From NCBI RefSeq assembly GCF_022965805.1, contig NC_133103.1, positions 31,993,635-32,057,634 of the forward strand: DNA of 64,000 nt, given 5' to 3'. This stretch comes from Primulina eburnea (Eukaryota > Streptophyta > Magnoliopsida > Lamiales > Gesneriaceae). Shown here piece by piece: positions 45,459-56,458 of this stretch. Made by a program: the position numbers and the translations under genes. Position 1 is the first letter of the stretch. The number at the start of each line of letters is the position of its first letter. The notes under the pieces were generated by a model that was not told where the DNA came from, did no database searches, and worked only from the letters and a program-made list of their open reading frames with translations.

Positions 45459-48400
45459 ATGCCGCCTAGACGTATACCAAAGCCAGAGCAGGGTAGCACA
45501 TCAGGTGCACAGATGGATGTCACCGCTACGCCGATGGAGACCTTATTGAAGAGATTTCAGTCTTTCCATCCGCCTACCTTGAAGGGCACAGAGAGTGCAG
45601 TAGAGTGCGAGAGCTAGCTTGATGATATCGAGATGCTGTTTGAGTCTTTGGCATATACTGATGAGCGACGTGTGAAATTGATAGGGCATCAGATGCAAGA
45701 GGTTGCCAAGAGCTGGTGGTTGACTACGAAGAGAGCCTTGGAGCATCGAGGCATTGACATTTCCAGGAAAGTCTTCAAGGATGAGTTCTATCAGCGCTTC
45801 TTCCCCGTCTCCTACCGGAAAGATAAGGGAGCTGAATTTGCGAATCTGAGACAGGGACAGTGGAACATCGAGGAGTATGTTGCTAAATTCTCTGCATTGC
45901 TACGATTTGCACCGCATGTAGCAGGGAACGACGAGGCAGTGGCTGATCATTTTATCAACGGGCTGAACCCCGATGTCTTTACCTTGGTGAACACGTGCCG
46001 GCCTAGTACTTTTTCAGAGGCACTGAACCGAGCGAAGGGAGCAGAAGCTGGCTTGATCAGGCAGCGAGGGGCTTCCTACGGTGTTCAGGGGCAGAGACCG
46101 CCACAGCCTACTACTGTACAGTTTCCACCACCTCCTCCTCGTTTTGACAGTGGAGCTAGTGGTAGTGGCAAGAAGGAATATCTGAAGGCTAAGGGCAAGC
46201 AATTTAAGAAATCTGGGAGTAGTTCATCGAGCTCAGGTGGATCTCGACAGAGAGGTCAGGGGTCAGATTATAGTGGCGCATACTGTGGCTCGTGTGGAGG
46301 ACGACATGCGACGGAGCAGTGTCAAGGAGTTATGGGACGCTGCAACATCTGTAGGCAACAGGGACACTTCGCTAGAGTTTGTCCCCAAAGAGGTGCACCA
46401 CGATTCCAGAGTGCAGGGTCATCAGCACCAGTGCCACATATGGAGAGACAGGCATCCTCTGTACACTCCTTCCAGCCACCCTCCACACAGACCCAACAGA
46501 GACCAGGAAGTAGTCAGACGGTGAGTCAGCCTCCCCGACAGCAGGCACGTGTTTTTGCCCTGACAGAGGAGCAGGCGCAGGAGGCGCCAGATGACGTCAT
46601 TGCAGGTAACTGTTTTCTTTGCGGTTATCTTGCATATGTGTTGATTGACACAGGTGCATCTCATACATTCATATGTGAACATTTTGCATTGAGACATTCA
46701 TTGCCTGTTGAGTCGATGTCGACGGTAGTGTCTATAGCTTCTCCGTTGGGAAGTGGTTTGATATCTGTGACTACTGTTAGACACTGTATGCTTCAGTTTG
46801 AGGGGCATGAGATCGATCTTGATTGTGTAGTACTTGGTTTAGCTGATTTTGATTGTATAGTTGGTATAGACATGTTGACCAAGTACAGGGCCACTGTAGA
46901 TTGTTTCCACAAGATTGTCAGATTCAGACCCGACGTGACAGATGAGTGGAAATTCTACGGCAAGGGTTCCAGATCTCGGATTCCCTTAGTATCTGCTCTG
47001 ACTATGAGTAGATTGCTCCAGAGAGGAGCAGAGGGCTTTCTCGTATATTCAGTAGATCTACTGAAGTCGAGCCCAGCATTGGCAGATTTGCCAGTGGTTT
47101 GCGAGTTTGCAGATGTTTTTCCTGACGAAATTCCAGGGTTGCCTCCAGTTCGAGAGGTTGATTTCAGCATTGATCTGGTGCCAGACAGTGTTCCTATCTC
47201 GAGAGCTCCATATAGGATGGCACCGATAGAGCTGAAAGAGTTGAAAGCACAGTTGGAGGATCTTCTGTCCAAGGGATATATCAGACCCAGTGTATCACCT
47301 TGGGGTGCTCCGGTGCTTTTCGTTAGAAAGAAAGATGGTTCGATGCGACTGTGTATTGATTATAGGCAGTTGAACAAGGCAACAGTGAAGAACAAGTATC
47401 CTTTGCCTCGCATCGACGACTTGTTTGATCAGTTACAGGGATCGTCTGTATACTCGAAGATTGATTTGAGATCAGGGTATCATCAGCTCCGAGTTAGAGA
47501 CGTTGATATTCCGAAGACTGCATTCCGAACCAGGTATGGGCATTACGAGTTTATTGTTATGCCTTTCGGTTTGACGAATGCACCAGCGGTTTTCATGAGT
47601 TTGATGAACCGTATTTTTCAGAGCTATTTAGATGAGTTTGTTATTGTTTTCATTGATGATATTTTGGTGTATTCGAAGAGTTTGACTGAGCATGCAGATC
47701 ATCTGAGGATCGTATTGAAGACTTTAAGAAAAGTGCAGTTGTATGCCAAACTGTCCAAGTGTGAATTCTGGTTGCGACAGGTTGTCTTCTTGGGGCATAT
47801 TATATCTGGAGAGGGTATTGCGGTAGATACGAGTAAAGTTGAGGCTGTGATAAGTTGGCCGAGACCGACTTCTGTGCCTGAGATACGCAGTTTCATGGGT
47901 CTAGCCGGGTATTATCGACGTTTTATCCGAGATTTCTCCAGTATAGCGAAGCCTATCACCCAGTTGACACAGAAGAATATGCCATTTGTGTGGTCAGAAG
48001 AGTGTGAGAGCAGTTTTGTAGAGCTGAAGAAAAGGCTGACTAGTGCGCCTGTCTTGACGATTCCTTCAGGTACAGGTGAGTTCGTTGTATATTGTGATGC
48101 ATCTCACAGAGGGCTTGGATGTGTTCTTATGCAGCGAGGGCACGTGATAGCGTACGCCTCTAGACAGCTGAAGCCGCACGAGACTCGTTACCCGATTCAT
48201 GATCTTGAATTGGCGGCGATTGTTTTTGCACTCAAGATCTGGCGTCATTATCTGTATGGCGAGAAATTTGAGATCTATTCCGATCATAAGAGCCTGAAGT
48301 ATCTCTTTTCTCAGTCAGAGTTGAACATGAGGCAGCGAAGATGGCTTGATCTGCTGAAAGATTTTGATTGCGAGATCAAGTACTATCCAGGGAAGTCGAA

Positions 48401-49979
48401 TGCAGCGGCAGACGCCTTGATTCGAAAGGTATGTGCTCTTTCCTTGTCGACTGTAGGTGTATCGAATTTAGTAGAGGATTGTTGCTTGTCTGGATTGACA
48501 TTTGATACAGAGAGTAGACCGTTGCGACTTGCTGCGATTCAGATTGAGCCAGATCTGATTTTGAGGATCAAAGAAGCGCAGAGAATCGATCCGAGCGTTC
48601 AGAAATCGATTGATATGGTCAGAGCTGGTCATATATCAGAATTTCAGGTTAGAGATTCTATTCTGTATGTGAATAACCGTCTAGTAGTGCCAGATGTTTT
48701 AGATTTGAGACGACAGATCATGTCAGAGGCACACTGTAGTCGGTTCAGCATTCATCCTGGAGGCAGGAAGATGTACAATGACTTGAAGACGCAATTCTGG
48801 TGGAAGCAAATGAAGACAGAAATTGCAGAATTTGTGTCTAAGTGCCTGAATTGCCAGCAGGTGAAGGCAGAGAGAAAGAAGCCCGGAGGTTTACTTCAGA
48901 GTTTGTCTGTTCCTGAATGGAAATGGGACCACATTTCTATGGACTTCGTGACGAAGTTACCTCGATCTTCGCGGGGCTGTGACGCGATTTGGGTTGTGAT
49001 AGACAGACTGACCAAATCAGCGTGCTTTATTCCGTACAGAATGACCTATCGACACGATCAGATGGCAGAGTTGTATGTCAGAGAGGTCGTCAGATTACAC
49101 GGTGTGCCAAAGTCGATCGTATCAGATCGGGATCCACGATTCACTTCTCACTTTTGGCACAGCCTGCAGCAGGCTTTGGGTACGACTTTACACTTGAGCA
49201 CTGCTTATCATCCTCAGACAGACGGACAGTCAGAGCGGACTATCCAGACTTTAGAGGATATGTTGAGAGCTGTAGTACTAGATTTCGGTACTAGTTGGCA
49301 AGATTCATTGCCGTTGTGTGAGTTTTCCTACAACAACAGCTATCAGACTAGCATTGAGATGGCACCGTTCGAAGCTTTGTATGGTAAGAAGTCCAGATCT
49401 CCGTTGTACTGGGATGATATTTCTGAGGTACCAGAGTTGGGGCCTGATATGATTCGTGAGATGATCGAAAAAGTGAAGATCATTCAGAAACGAATGAAGA
49501 CAGCACAGGATATACAGGCGAAGTACTCCAATATCAGACGTAGACCGTTAGTATTCGAGCAGGGAGACAGAGTGTTTTTGAAGATTTCTCCTTTCAGAGG
49601 CATTGTCAGATTTGGCAAGCGAGGAAAGTTGTCTCCTAGATACGTCGGTCCGTATGAGATTCTTGAGAAGATTGGCGATCGAGCTTACAGACTTGCTCTT
49701 CCTCCTTCACTGTCCGGTATACATGATGTTTTTCATGTATCGATGTTGCGCAAATACATACCGGATGATTCTCATGTCATTCAACCTGACGAAGCCGAGC
49801 TAGATCAGACTCTGAACTATGTTGAAAGACCGATACAGATTCTTAATCAGAAAGAGAAACAACTCAGAACCAAGACCATTCCGCTTGTGAAGGTTCAATG
49901 GAGTCGTCACGGCATTGAGGAAGCAACATGGGAAACAGAGTCTGAGATGAGACAGAAGCATCCCGAGCTATTCAGTTGA
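45459..49979 (+). pseudogene. Element C gag-pol polyprotein, one nonsense codon
   Basis: Frame of 1,507 codons from ATG (MPPRRIPKPEQG) to TGA, interrupted only by TAG at 45615-45617 where relatives have Trp (CENWLDD; here CES.LDD). Domains: Gag capsid (about residues 45-240), double cysteine motif [13 protein letters not shown] and [15 protein letters not shown] (about 270-310), protease [10 protein letters not shown] (about 395), RT with FIDDILVY (about 730), RNase [13 protein letters not shown] (about 877), integrase zinc finger [10 protein letters not shown]...CLNCQQVK (about 1090-1135), catalytic D, D and E in [15 protein letters not shown] and QSERTIQ (about 1160, 1222, 1256), and a chromodomain-like C-terminus [30 protein letters not shown] has Glu where relatives have Gly. 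It is the best candidate source of proteins for B, D and H relatives. Confidence 0.93.
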
Positions 49980-50042
49980 TGTAAGTATTTTGTTAGTTTG
50001 ATTTTACTGCTCTTGTATATACTTGCATGAATACTGATTTAC
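49980..50042 (+). other. Element C short 3' untranslated spacer
   Basis: Sixty bases between the stop codon and the post-ORF hairpin; T-rich, no feature seen. Confidence 0.6.
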
Positions 50043-50060
50043 GAGTTCGAGGACGAACTC
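50043..50060 (+). promoter_or_regulatory. Element C post-ORF hairpin
   Basis: GAGTTCG-AGGA-CGAACTC, perfect 7-bp stem. H has the same stem; D and G have GATTTCG/CGAAATC; A has AATTTCG/CGAAATT. Confidence 0.75.
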
Positions 50061-50066
50061 CTGTCT

Positions 50067-50080
50067 AAGAGGGGGAGAAA
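50067..50080 (+). promoter_or_regulatory. Element C polypurine tract
   Basis: AAGAGGGGGAGAAA directly before TGTAAGGCTC. Confidence 0.9.
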
Positions 50081-50633
50081 TGTAAGGCTCGAGAATTATC
50101 GGTATCATTGATGTTGGAATTGTAGAGATAATAATGCATGAATTATGGAATTTTGAGCAGCAGGGCCGAAACCACACCGCCCCCGCGGTGCTAAGACTAC
50201 CGCTCCCGCGGTGTAGGTGACAGAAAGTTGAGGGAAATGTGCGAAGCAACACCGCACCCACGGTGCGTGCAAGACCGCACCCGCGGTGGTGAGACCGCAC
50301 CCGCGGTGATGCAAGCGCCGCACCCACGGTGATCGAGATTCAGAAAATATTATGACTGCCGAGAGCTCAGCGCACCCGCGCTCTTACGCTGCCGCACCCG
50401 CGGTGCTGCATGCGAAGTGCCACCTTTGTTTCTCAACTTGACACATGGCATGATATATATATATGTTGAATTGACACTTCACTTCTTCAAATCTTCATCA
50501 GCAGAACCGAGAGCTTCCATGGAATAGCTTCAAGTTCTTCATCCTTTAGAAATTATATTGTGCAAGATTTAGAGATCCGATTTTAATTTCGAGTCCGGAT
50601 TTGTGATCCTTGCAACAAGAGCTAGCAAAGGAT

Positions 50634-51001
50634 GTAAGTATTGTTCATTTCCAGCATGTTTTGATATTTATGTGTTGAGGAAATTCAGATTTGAGTTCGA
50701 ATATGTAGTCTTGAGATATAGAGCATCGTATATTCGTTGTCAGATTGAGTTTCGGACACAGTATGCTATTGTTTCGATTTTTCAGCATGTATTGTGTTGA
50801 GCATATGCAGATTTCAGCATGTATATTGATGTTAGATGAGATTACGAGTTGATTGTGATTGAGTATGATATTATTGAGCTGAGCGGTATCGAAGAATTAC
50901 GCCATTACGCCGTCGAATTATGTTGAAACCGATATCAGTCTTGTATATTGAATTGGTTGAGATGTATATTGATAGAGTACACATTGATTATGCCATTTCA
51001 G
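50634..51001 (+). other. Candidate LTR intron 1, element C right LTR
   Basis: Donor AAAGGAT|GTAAGTATTG and acceptor GCCATTTCAG|ATTTATATTGG, 368 bases, T/A-rich. Confidence 0.6.
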
Positions 51002-51060
51002 ATTTATATTGGCTACTTGGTATTCGAGATTTCGGCTCGACACAGACTGTGCGACGAAAG

Positions 51061-51576
51061 GTATAATTCATGTGGTCACGGGATTGCACAACTCGATTCA
51101 GATTTGATACGAGTTTCCCTAAATCACATACTAGATTGTTATTACATTTGATTATGTAATGTTTCGTTTATTGATTTATATTCGAGTCCTGAGATAGGAG
51201 ATATTGGCAGATTGGCCAAAACTAGACGTTTCGGTGTGTCGACGCATAGGAGCAGATTTGCTATATGTGCATACCCTCGATACAGAGTTGACCGAAGTCT
51301 AGGAATAAGACGTACCGTTGCCCCGAGTGGTTGGGTAGGTGACAGACCGTCTTATTCATACGGGATCCCTAGATTAGAAATGAGTCGAGTCAAGATTTAA
51401 ATGTGAATACAGATTTGTATTCTTCTACATGTTTAGATTTACATTCATGTTATTTGATAGATGCTATGCTTGTGTACATGATTTATGACATTGTATGCAT
51501 TCATGTTTTATACTGGGATATGTTCTCACCGGAGTTATCCGGCTGTTGTCGTGTCTGTATGTGTGCATGGCAACAG
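51061..51576 (+). other. Candidate LTR intron 2, element C right LTR
   Basis: Donor GCGACGAAAG|GTATAATTC and acceptor ATGGCAACAG|GTGGGGC, 516 bases. Inverted repeat 1 lies at 51303-51357. The acceptor is in the right arm of inverted repeat 2 (CTGTTGTC with GGCAACAG, one G-U). Confidence 0.6.
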
Positions 51577-51882
51577 GTGGGGCAGGATCTGGGTCTCGAG
51601 CTAGATGATAGATTGACGATAGCGTGGAGATCACGGGCGTTGAAGATTTCTAGTGTTTTCCTTTTGACTTGTACTACTTATGTTGTAGTTGGGATTTGAA
51701 CACTAGCGTATGATTTTACCAAACAGACATGTATGTATATTATGTTGTTTATTTAATATCAAGACATGATATGCTTTAGTTATACATTTAAATTAATGTT
51801 AAAAGCAAAATTTTGACCCACATTTTCGAACAAAGATCCAATTAAATCCCAAAAGAATTGAGTTAGAGCCCGGGTCCCCACA

Positions 51883-52655
51883 ACAACCATTGTTATATCG
51901 AGAGTTGTCAATGAATCGTTACTATGTGTCATGTTGTAGTTGCATCGATGTTATAATCTATGAAACCCCTTTCATAATTACCACCATACTCTGATCAGAG
52001 ATTTCATACTACATACACATAGGATATCCATACCCGAAGGTAAGCGGTGAATCCCCGACTACAATGCATCGACTATTATATATTTCGACAAAACACCCAA
52101 CCTTGCCACCTGATGAACCTTTGAGATTCGGTAAACAAGTCAAAGTGTAATGCTAGCACATAAAGTCTCAATGTTGTCCCGGGTCATAAGGACTAATGGT
52201 GTACAACCATAAACTAGGACGTTTCCACTCGATAAGTGAGAACCACTTGGAAAGTCCTTTATAGAGGGTTGTTCAGTGCACTCTACCAGGAGCACCTACC
52301 TGCATGCTCGGACATCACAATGTCCCCTACCAATGAAACATGGTACTCACATCGCAGATACTAGTCTCGAACTCGAGCGACCTATATCCTTCTTAGCGGC
52401 GGCTAATCGACTAGGAACTGTTTAGAATATACAGTATTCCAAATATGAGTTTCATGATACTCATCATATGAGCATCTCATATTCTTTCTACTATTTGTAT
52501 ATTCAAAGACTTTATCTATGCAACTAGCATGGGTATACAGATATAGATGTGCCAAAACAATAATTTCAAATATTATTAAAATAAAGATTGTTTATACATA
52601 GAGTTTCATTGTGAACACTCGGCCAACATTTGGCTCGACGGCACCTACTCTAACA
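51883..52655 (-). mobile_element. S2 Copia-like solo LTR, piece 4 of 4
   Basis: From ACAAC to CTCTAACA, the reverse of the LTR start TGTTAGAG. It aligns with S1 1509-2287 over its whole length. It is followed by TTTGG, the altered partner of GTTGG at 8953. Confidence 0.75.
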
Positions 52656-52931
52656 TTTGGCATGTTCTTGAAGTAATACATGAGTAATATTATGATTTCA
52701 AATACTTCCCATTGACTATTGTTATATGTACATTGTTAGTATGTTTATTGATGCAAACATAACACTATATTCCATTGTTATGTATTAAATATAGAAGAAA
52801 CTCAATGAATATTTAATATGGATGTTATGTCATGAACATGAACATGAAAGGAAAAAGATTGATTTTCACATAATATAGAGCTTGTTGACATCATGGATGG
52901 TTTTAAGTCCACCAAACCTATTGGCTAATAT
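52656..52931 (+). mobile_element. K: LTR-like fragment, right part
   Basis: AT-rich sequence continuing from 8957 once S2 is removed (...CTATAAGTTGG|CATGTTCTTGAAG...). No gene or motif is seen. It ends where LTR G begins. Confidence 0.4.
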
Positions 52932-53265
52932 GTGGGGACCCGGACGTTAATTCATTTCTTAATCATATTTGGGAATAATTGGATCAATTAAGATAAACAT
53001 GGTCTAAATTTATTTTTTAAATACAAGTGCGGAACATAATGTAATCAATCTGATATACATATCAAAAAGTCTTGTACAAAATACATTACTGTCAAACTAG
53101 GGTTCAACTATTGTTCTTTCACTACATATCAAGTAATGAAAATAACTCTACTTCTGGATCCGGATCTCCACACTAAAATATAATCTCTCATCCTCGTCTT
53201 GACCATGATCTTGTCCCACCTGTTGGAAGCCGAAGTCTCGAATTGGAAGCCTTTCAATACTCAAT

Positions 53266-53619
53266 ATGGCAATGAAAATATCGACGAGTGCAACATCAAT
53301 ATACCACTCAAATAAATACTGGATATATTCAGAACTCAATCTAATTCTGTTTCAACGGCATAATTGCACAATCTCAATATACCCAGCAATACAAATCAAC
53401 AGATATCAATTCCCACAACTCATGATCGATAACAATACAAATCTGATATCAAATCTCAATCAAATCCTTTCTGAAAATCATAAAATTTCATACGGTATCT
53501 GTTCTTTCATCCGGTTTCGATTATACGATGTCTAATATCGCAAGCACACCATATATGAATCATATCTAATTCCTTCAATATCATATTTCCAAATCATAAC
53601 AAAACATACGAAAACTTAC
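53266..53619 (-). other. Candidate retained intron 1 in G LTR with altered acceptor
   Basis: Donor ACATAC|GTAAGTTTTCG is strong. At the acceptor position the sequence is TCATTGCCAT|ATTGAG where B has TTATTGCCAG|ATTGAT, so the AG is changed to AT. Confidence 0.5.
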
Positions 53620-53785
53620 GTATGTGTGAAGCTTGTAACGATAGGAGTACGGTACTGTACTTGGATCGAAATTCTGACGGACGGATCTCGCACAATAACA
53701 TATCTAAAATATGAAAAGGCGTAAGGATTTTCACGGAGCTTCTCGGTTCTTCTTTCTGCTAATCCTGAAGGAAAGAAGTAAACTT

Positions 53786-53789
<4 letters not shown>

Positions 53790-53848
<59 letters not shown>
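53790..53848. repeat. TA microsatellite in G LTR
   Basis: About 29 TA units with rare interruptions, directly downstream (minus strand) of the GC array, at the TATA position. Confidence 0.9.
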
Positions 53849-53850
<2 letters not shown>

Positions 53851-53891
53851 TATTGAATGGCAAAGCTACGTGTCTTATTCTTCATAGATAT

Positions 53892-54075
53892 CAGGCGGCG
53901 CTCGGGCGGTTACAGATTACCGCTCGGGCACAGAACGTTCTGTCCGAGCCCTCTACTTGTGATGCACTCGCACTCGGGCGGTCATTTTCTACCGCCCGGG
54001 CGCCGAACATTCTATCCGATTACTAAACCTATTGCACACTAGCGCTCGGGCGTTCCTTTTCTACCGCTTGGGCGC
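53892..54075. repeat. GC-rich mini-palindrome array (G)
   Basis: Three pairs of GCGCTCGGGCGGT and TACCGC(C/T)(C/T)GGGC-like motifs, the reverse of the B and D type. Confidence 0.7.
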
Positions 54076-54213
54076 CAGACCATCTATCACAAGGTTTGTA
54101 CGGTAATGTACCGGCGCTCGACTTCTCCACTTATCTCTTACTTTAGTTCCTGAAATCTCAATTCTGTCAATTAATCAATTTTTGATTACTAGGATAAAAT
54201 CTCACGCATTACA

Positions 54214-54310
54214 TTTCTCACCCCAAGATCTGATTTCGTCCCCGAAATCACAGGCAATCAAATCAGATATAGAAAGAAAGGTATAACAAAAGCTAATCAG
54301 AAAACTCACA
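54214..54310 (-). mobile_element. G internal 3' end with hairpin and purine tract
   Basis: Minus strand: hairpin GATTTCG-GGGA-CGAAATC (54232-54249), then CTTGGGGTGAGAAA before the LTR. The rest of G is displaced by the H array starting at 54311; the last five bases TCACA would be the H target site. Confidence 0.7.
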
Positions 54311-54606
54311 TGTGGGGACCCAGACGCTAATCATCTTCTTAATCATCGTTGGGATTTAATTATCAGTTCTGATAAACAGGGTCTAAAAATTTTTCTTTTT
54401 AAAATATAAATGCGGAAGGTAATGGCATCTAATAATATACATATTTGTATAAAACTACATTTCAGTATAAAGGTACAACACTGTACAACCTAAATCTAAG
54501 GTTCAAATACTAATTTCAAGTATTAAAATCAAATCTATCCAAGTCCGGAATCACCACGCTAAACTCGTCTTCTCTCGTCGTCTTCTCGACCCTGATCCTC
54601 TCCCAC

Positions 54607-55348
54607 TTGTTGTCATGCACACATACAAAACAAGACAACAGCCGGATAACTCCAGTGAGAATACATCCTAGTATAAAACATGGTAAACATGCATATACAC
54701 ATAATAATTCATGAAACATGCTGTCATGCATAAAATCAATAACAATAGTAATAGAGTTCATCATCTATGAAATCTAATCTAACTGAACATGCAACTCAAA
54801 TCAGATAAGCATGCATATACAATCTAAATCATAAACACATGCTATCATGACTGAAAGCAATAATAATGGGTTTCATAGTCTATGAACCCACATCTATAAA
54901 CACATGCAGTTCTAGTCAAATCATGTCTAGACTCGACTCAACTATAACTCTAGGGATCCCGGGGTGAATAAGACGTCACTGGCTGTCACCTACCCAACCA
55001 CTCGGGGCGACTGTACGTCTTATTCCTAGACTTCGGTCCGAGCTGTATCGACGGCTGGCAATAGGAGTCATAGCTGCTCCTAAGCTGAGATACACCGAAC
55101 ATCTAGATAATTGACAATGACTGTCAAAGACTCTCCTATCTTAGATGCAATGAATATCAATCTGTAAACAAAGCACAATCATATTCATATATGAATATGG
55201 CAGTAATCTCATACACTTGAATACAATTCTAAAATCAAAGCATAAACATCTCAAAGTATAAATAACAGTCTAGTATGTGATTTTATTGGGAAACTCAAAA
55301 TGAGATCTCATTTGAGTTGTGGCTTCCCGAATATCACATGAATTATAC
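54607..55348 (-). other. Candidate LTR intron 2, H
   Basis: Donor GAAGACAAAG|GTATAATTC; acceptor GACAACAG|GTGGGAG in the second copy (60655-61396). In D the same exon end GAAGACAAAG is joined to GTGGGAC. Confidence 0.65.
54966..55025 (-). other. Inverted repeat 1 in intron 2 (H)
   Basis: GAATAAGACGT/ACGTCTTATTC perfect 11-bp stem. The second copy at 61014-61073 has one change (GAAAAAGACGT). Confidence 0.6.
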
Positions 55349-55401
55349 CTTTGTCTTCCTGGTCTGACGAAGACGAAGTCTCGAATCTGTCCATATCAAA
55401 T

Positions 55402-56030
55402 CTGAAATGACAATATCAAATACACTGAATCAATGTATAACTCAATTCACAAGCTGTTCTGATCAATACTCAACTCAGTATATAATCTGATCAATATCTG
55501 AACAATATATAATCTAATTCATATCAATGATATCACGATATAATCGAAATCATAACTGAATCTGATCAATCTGAATCAGCTGGCGTTTCGACGGAAATAG
55601 CAATACAGTCTTATAACTCTGTCAATCTCAATATCACAGATATCATATCAGAACTCATAATCAATACCATATTATCATTCTTCTAATTCCAGCATATCAA
55701 TATCTATCAATTTCAACTCAAGAAACACTGAAATCCATAATACAGACATACGGTATAATTTCTTCGATCTGATTTCACATATCTACTGACTAGTCTATTC
55801 AGAATACATGAGAATAATCATTTCTCTATTCTTGAATCAAGAACAATACAATTCTAGTGTTCCATCTCAATCAATATCTTCTGAAAATCAGAACAATTGT
55901 ATAAACAGTCTATTCTTCAATCTGACTTCGATTATACACTATCTACTGCAGCAGAAACACCATATCTGAATCATATTCAACTCTGACAACATCATATTTT
56001 CAAAACATCTCAAAACGTAACAAAACTTAC
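55402..56030 (-). other. Candidate LTR intron 1, H
   Basis: Donor ACAAGGAC|GTAAGTTTTG and acceptor GTCATTTCAG|ATTTGATATGG, 629 bases. The flanking exon ends match the D leader junction GGAC|ATTGACATGG. Confidence 0.65.
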
Positions 56031-56296
56031 GTCCTTGTGTAGCTCTTGACGAGGAGATCTCAAAACTGTGCTCGGATTAAAAATCGGATGGCCGGATCTT
56101 GCACAACCCATTTTCTAAGGCAAAATGAAGCTTGAGGAATTTTCTTGGAAAGTCTCGTTTCTTTCTTCATGTAGATGCCAAGGGAGATAAGAATATATAT
56201 CTCAAGCAAGCATGATATGCCAAGTGTCCCACTCAACTTTCCATATTTGCACTTTAGTCCCTCAACCTTTCACTATTTGCAAATCATCCCCCCAAT

Positions 56297-56414
56297 AATT
56301 ACGAAATTGCCATCAAATTTAAATCAAGTATTTTTCTACTTAATTACAAAATTGCCATCAAATTTAAATCAAGTATTTTTCCACTTAATTACAAAAATGC
56401 CATCAAATTTATTT
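56297..56414. repeat. 45-base AT-rich tandem repeat in H LTR
   Basis: About 2.6 units of ATTGCCATCAAATTTAAATC plus 25 bases ending ACAAA. An identical arrangement is at 62345-62462. It lies upstream (minus strand) of the TATATAT at 56194-56200, the position held by GC arrays in other families. Confidence 0.8.
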
Positions 56415-56458
56415 TCTTTTCGGGATCTCATAAAATTGATAACATCTAGAGCCTTACA

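Larger units (their letters stand above)
50081..51882 (+). mobile_element. Element C, 3' LTR (1,802 bp)
   Basis: Same length and ends as the 5' LTR, with about one difference per 100 bases by eye, so C is the youngest complete element here. It is followed by ACAAC (51883-51887), matching 43391-43395. GC array 50168-50405, TATA run about 50453-50464. Candidate introns at 50634-51001 and 51061-51576 with intact splice sites. Confidence 0.95.
52932..54213 (-). mobile_element. G: B-like LTR (1,282 bp), intron 1 present, intron 2 absent
   Basis: Plus-strand TGTGGGGACCCGG...CGCATTACA, followed by the reverse of a polypurine tract and a post-ORF hairpin, so it is the 3' LTR of a minus-strand element. 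The GC array (53892-54075) reads GCGCTCGGGCGGT, then a long TA run over the TATA region (53790-53848). Minus-strand leader: exon 1 to TTCACACATAC, candidate intron 1 at 53266-53619, exon 2 at 53220-53265, joined directly to GTGGGAC (53219/53220). Confidence 0.85.
54311..56458 (-). mobile_element. H array, LTR 1 (2,148 bp)
   Basis: Plus-strand TGTGGGGACCC...GAGCCTTACA. Minus-strand leader has candidate intron 1 (55402-56030), exon 2 (55349-55401) and candidate intron 2 (54607-55348), with inverted repeat 1 at 54966-55025. In this copy the intron 2 acceptor reads CAA (CAG in LTR 2). In place of a GC array it has a 45-base AT-rich tandem repeat at 56297-56414. The frame at 56175-56474 is an artefact of that repeat. 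Confidence 0.9.

Noticed and set aside
45659..49900. Minus-strand frames within element C gag-pol
   Set aside because: They are shadows of the intact plus-strand polyprotein.
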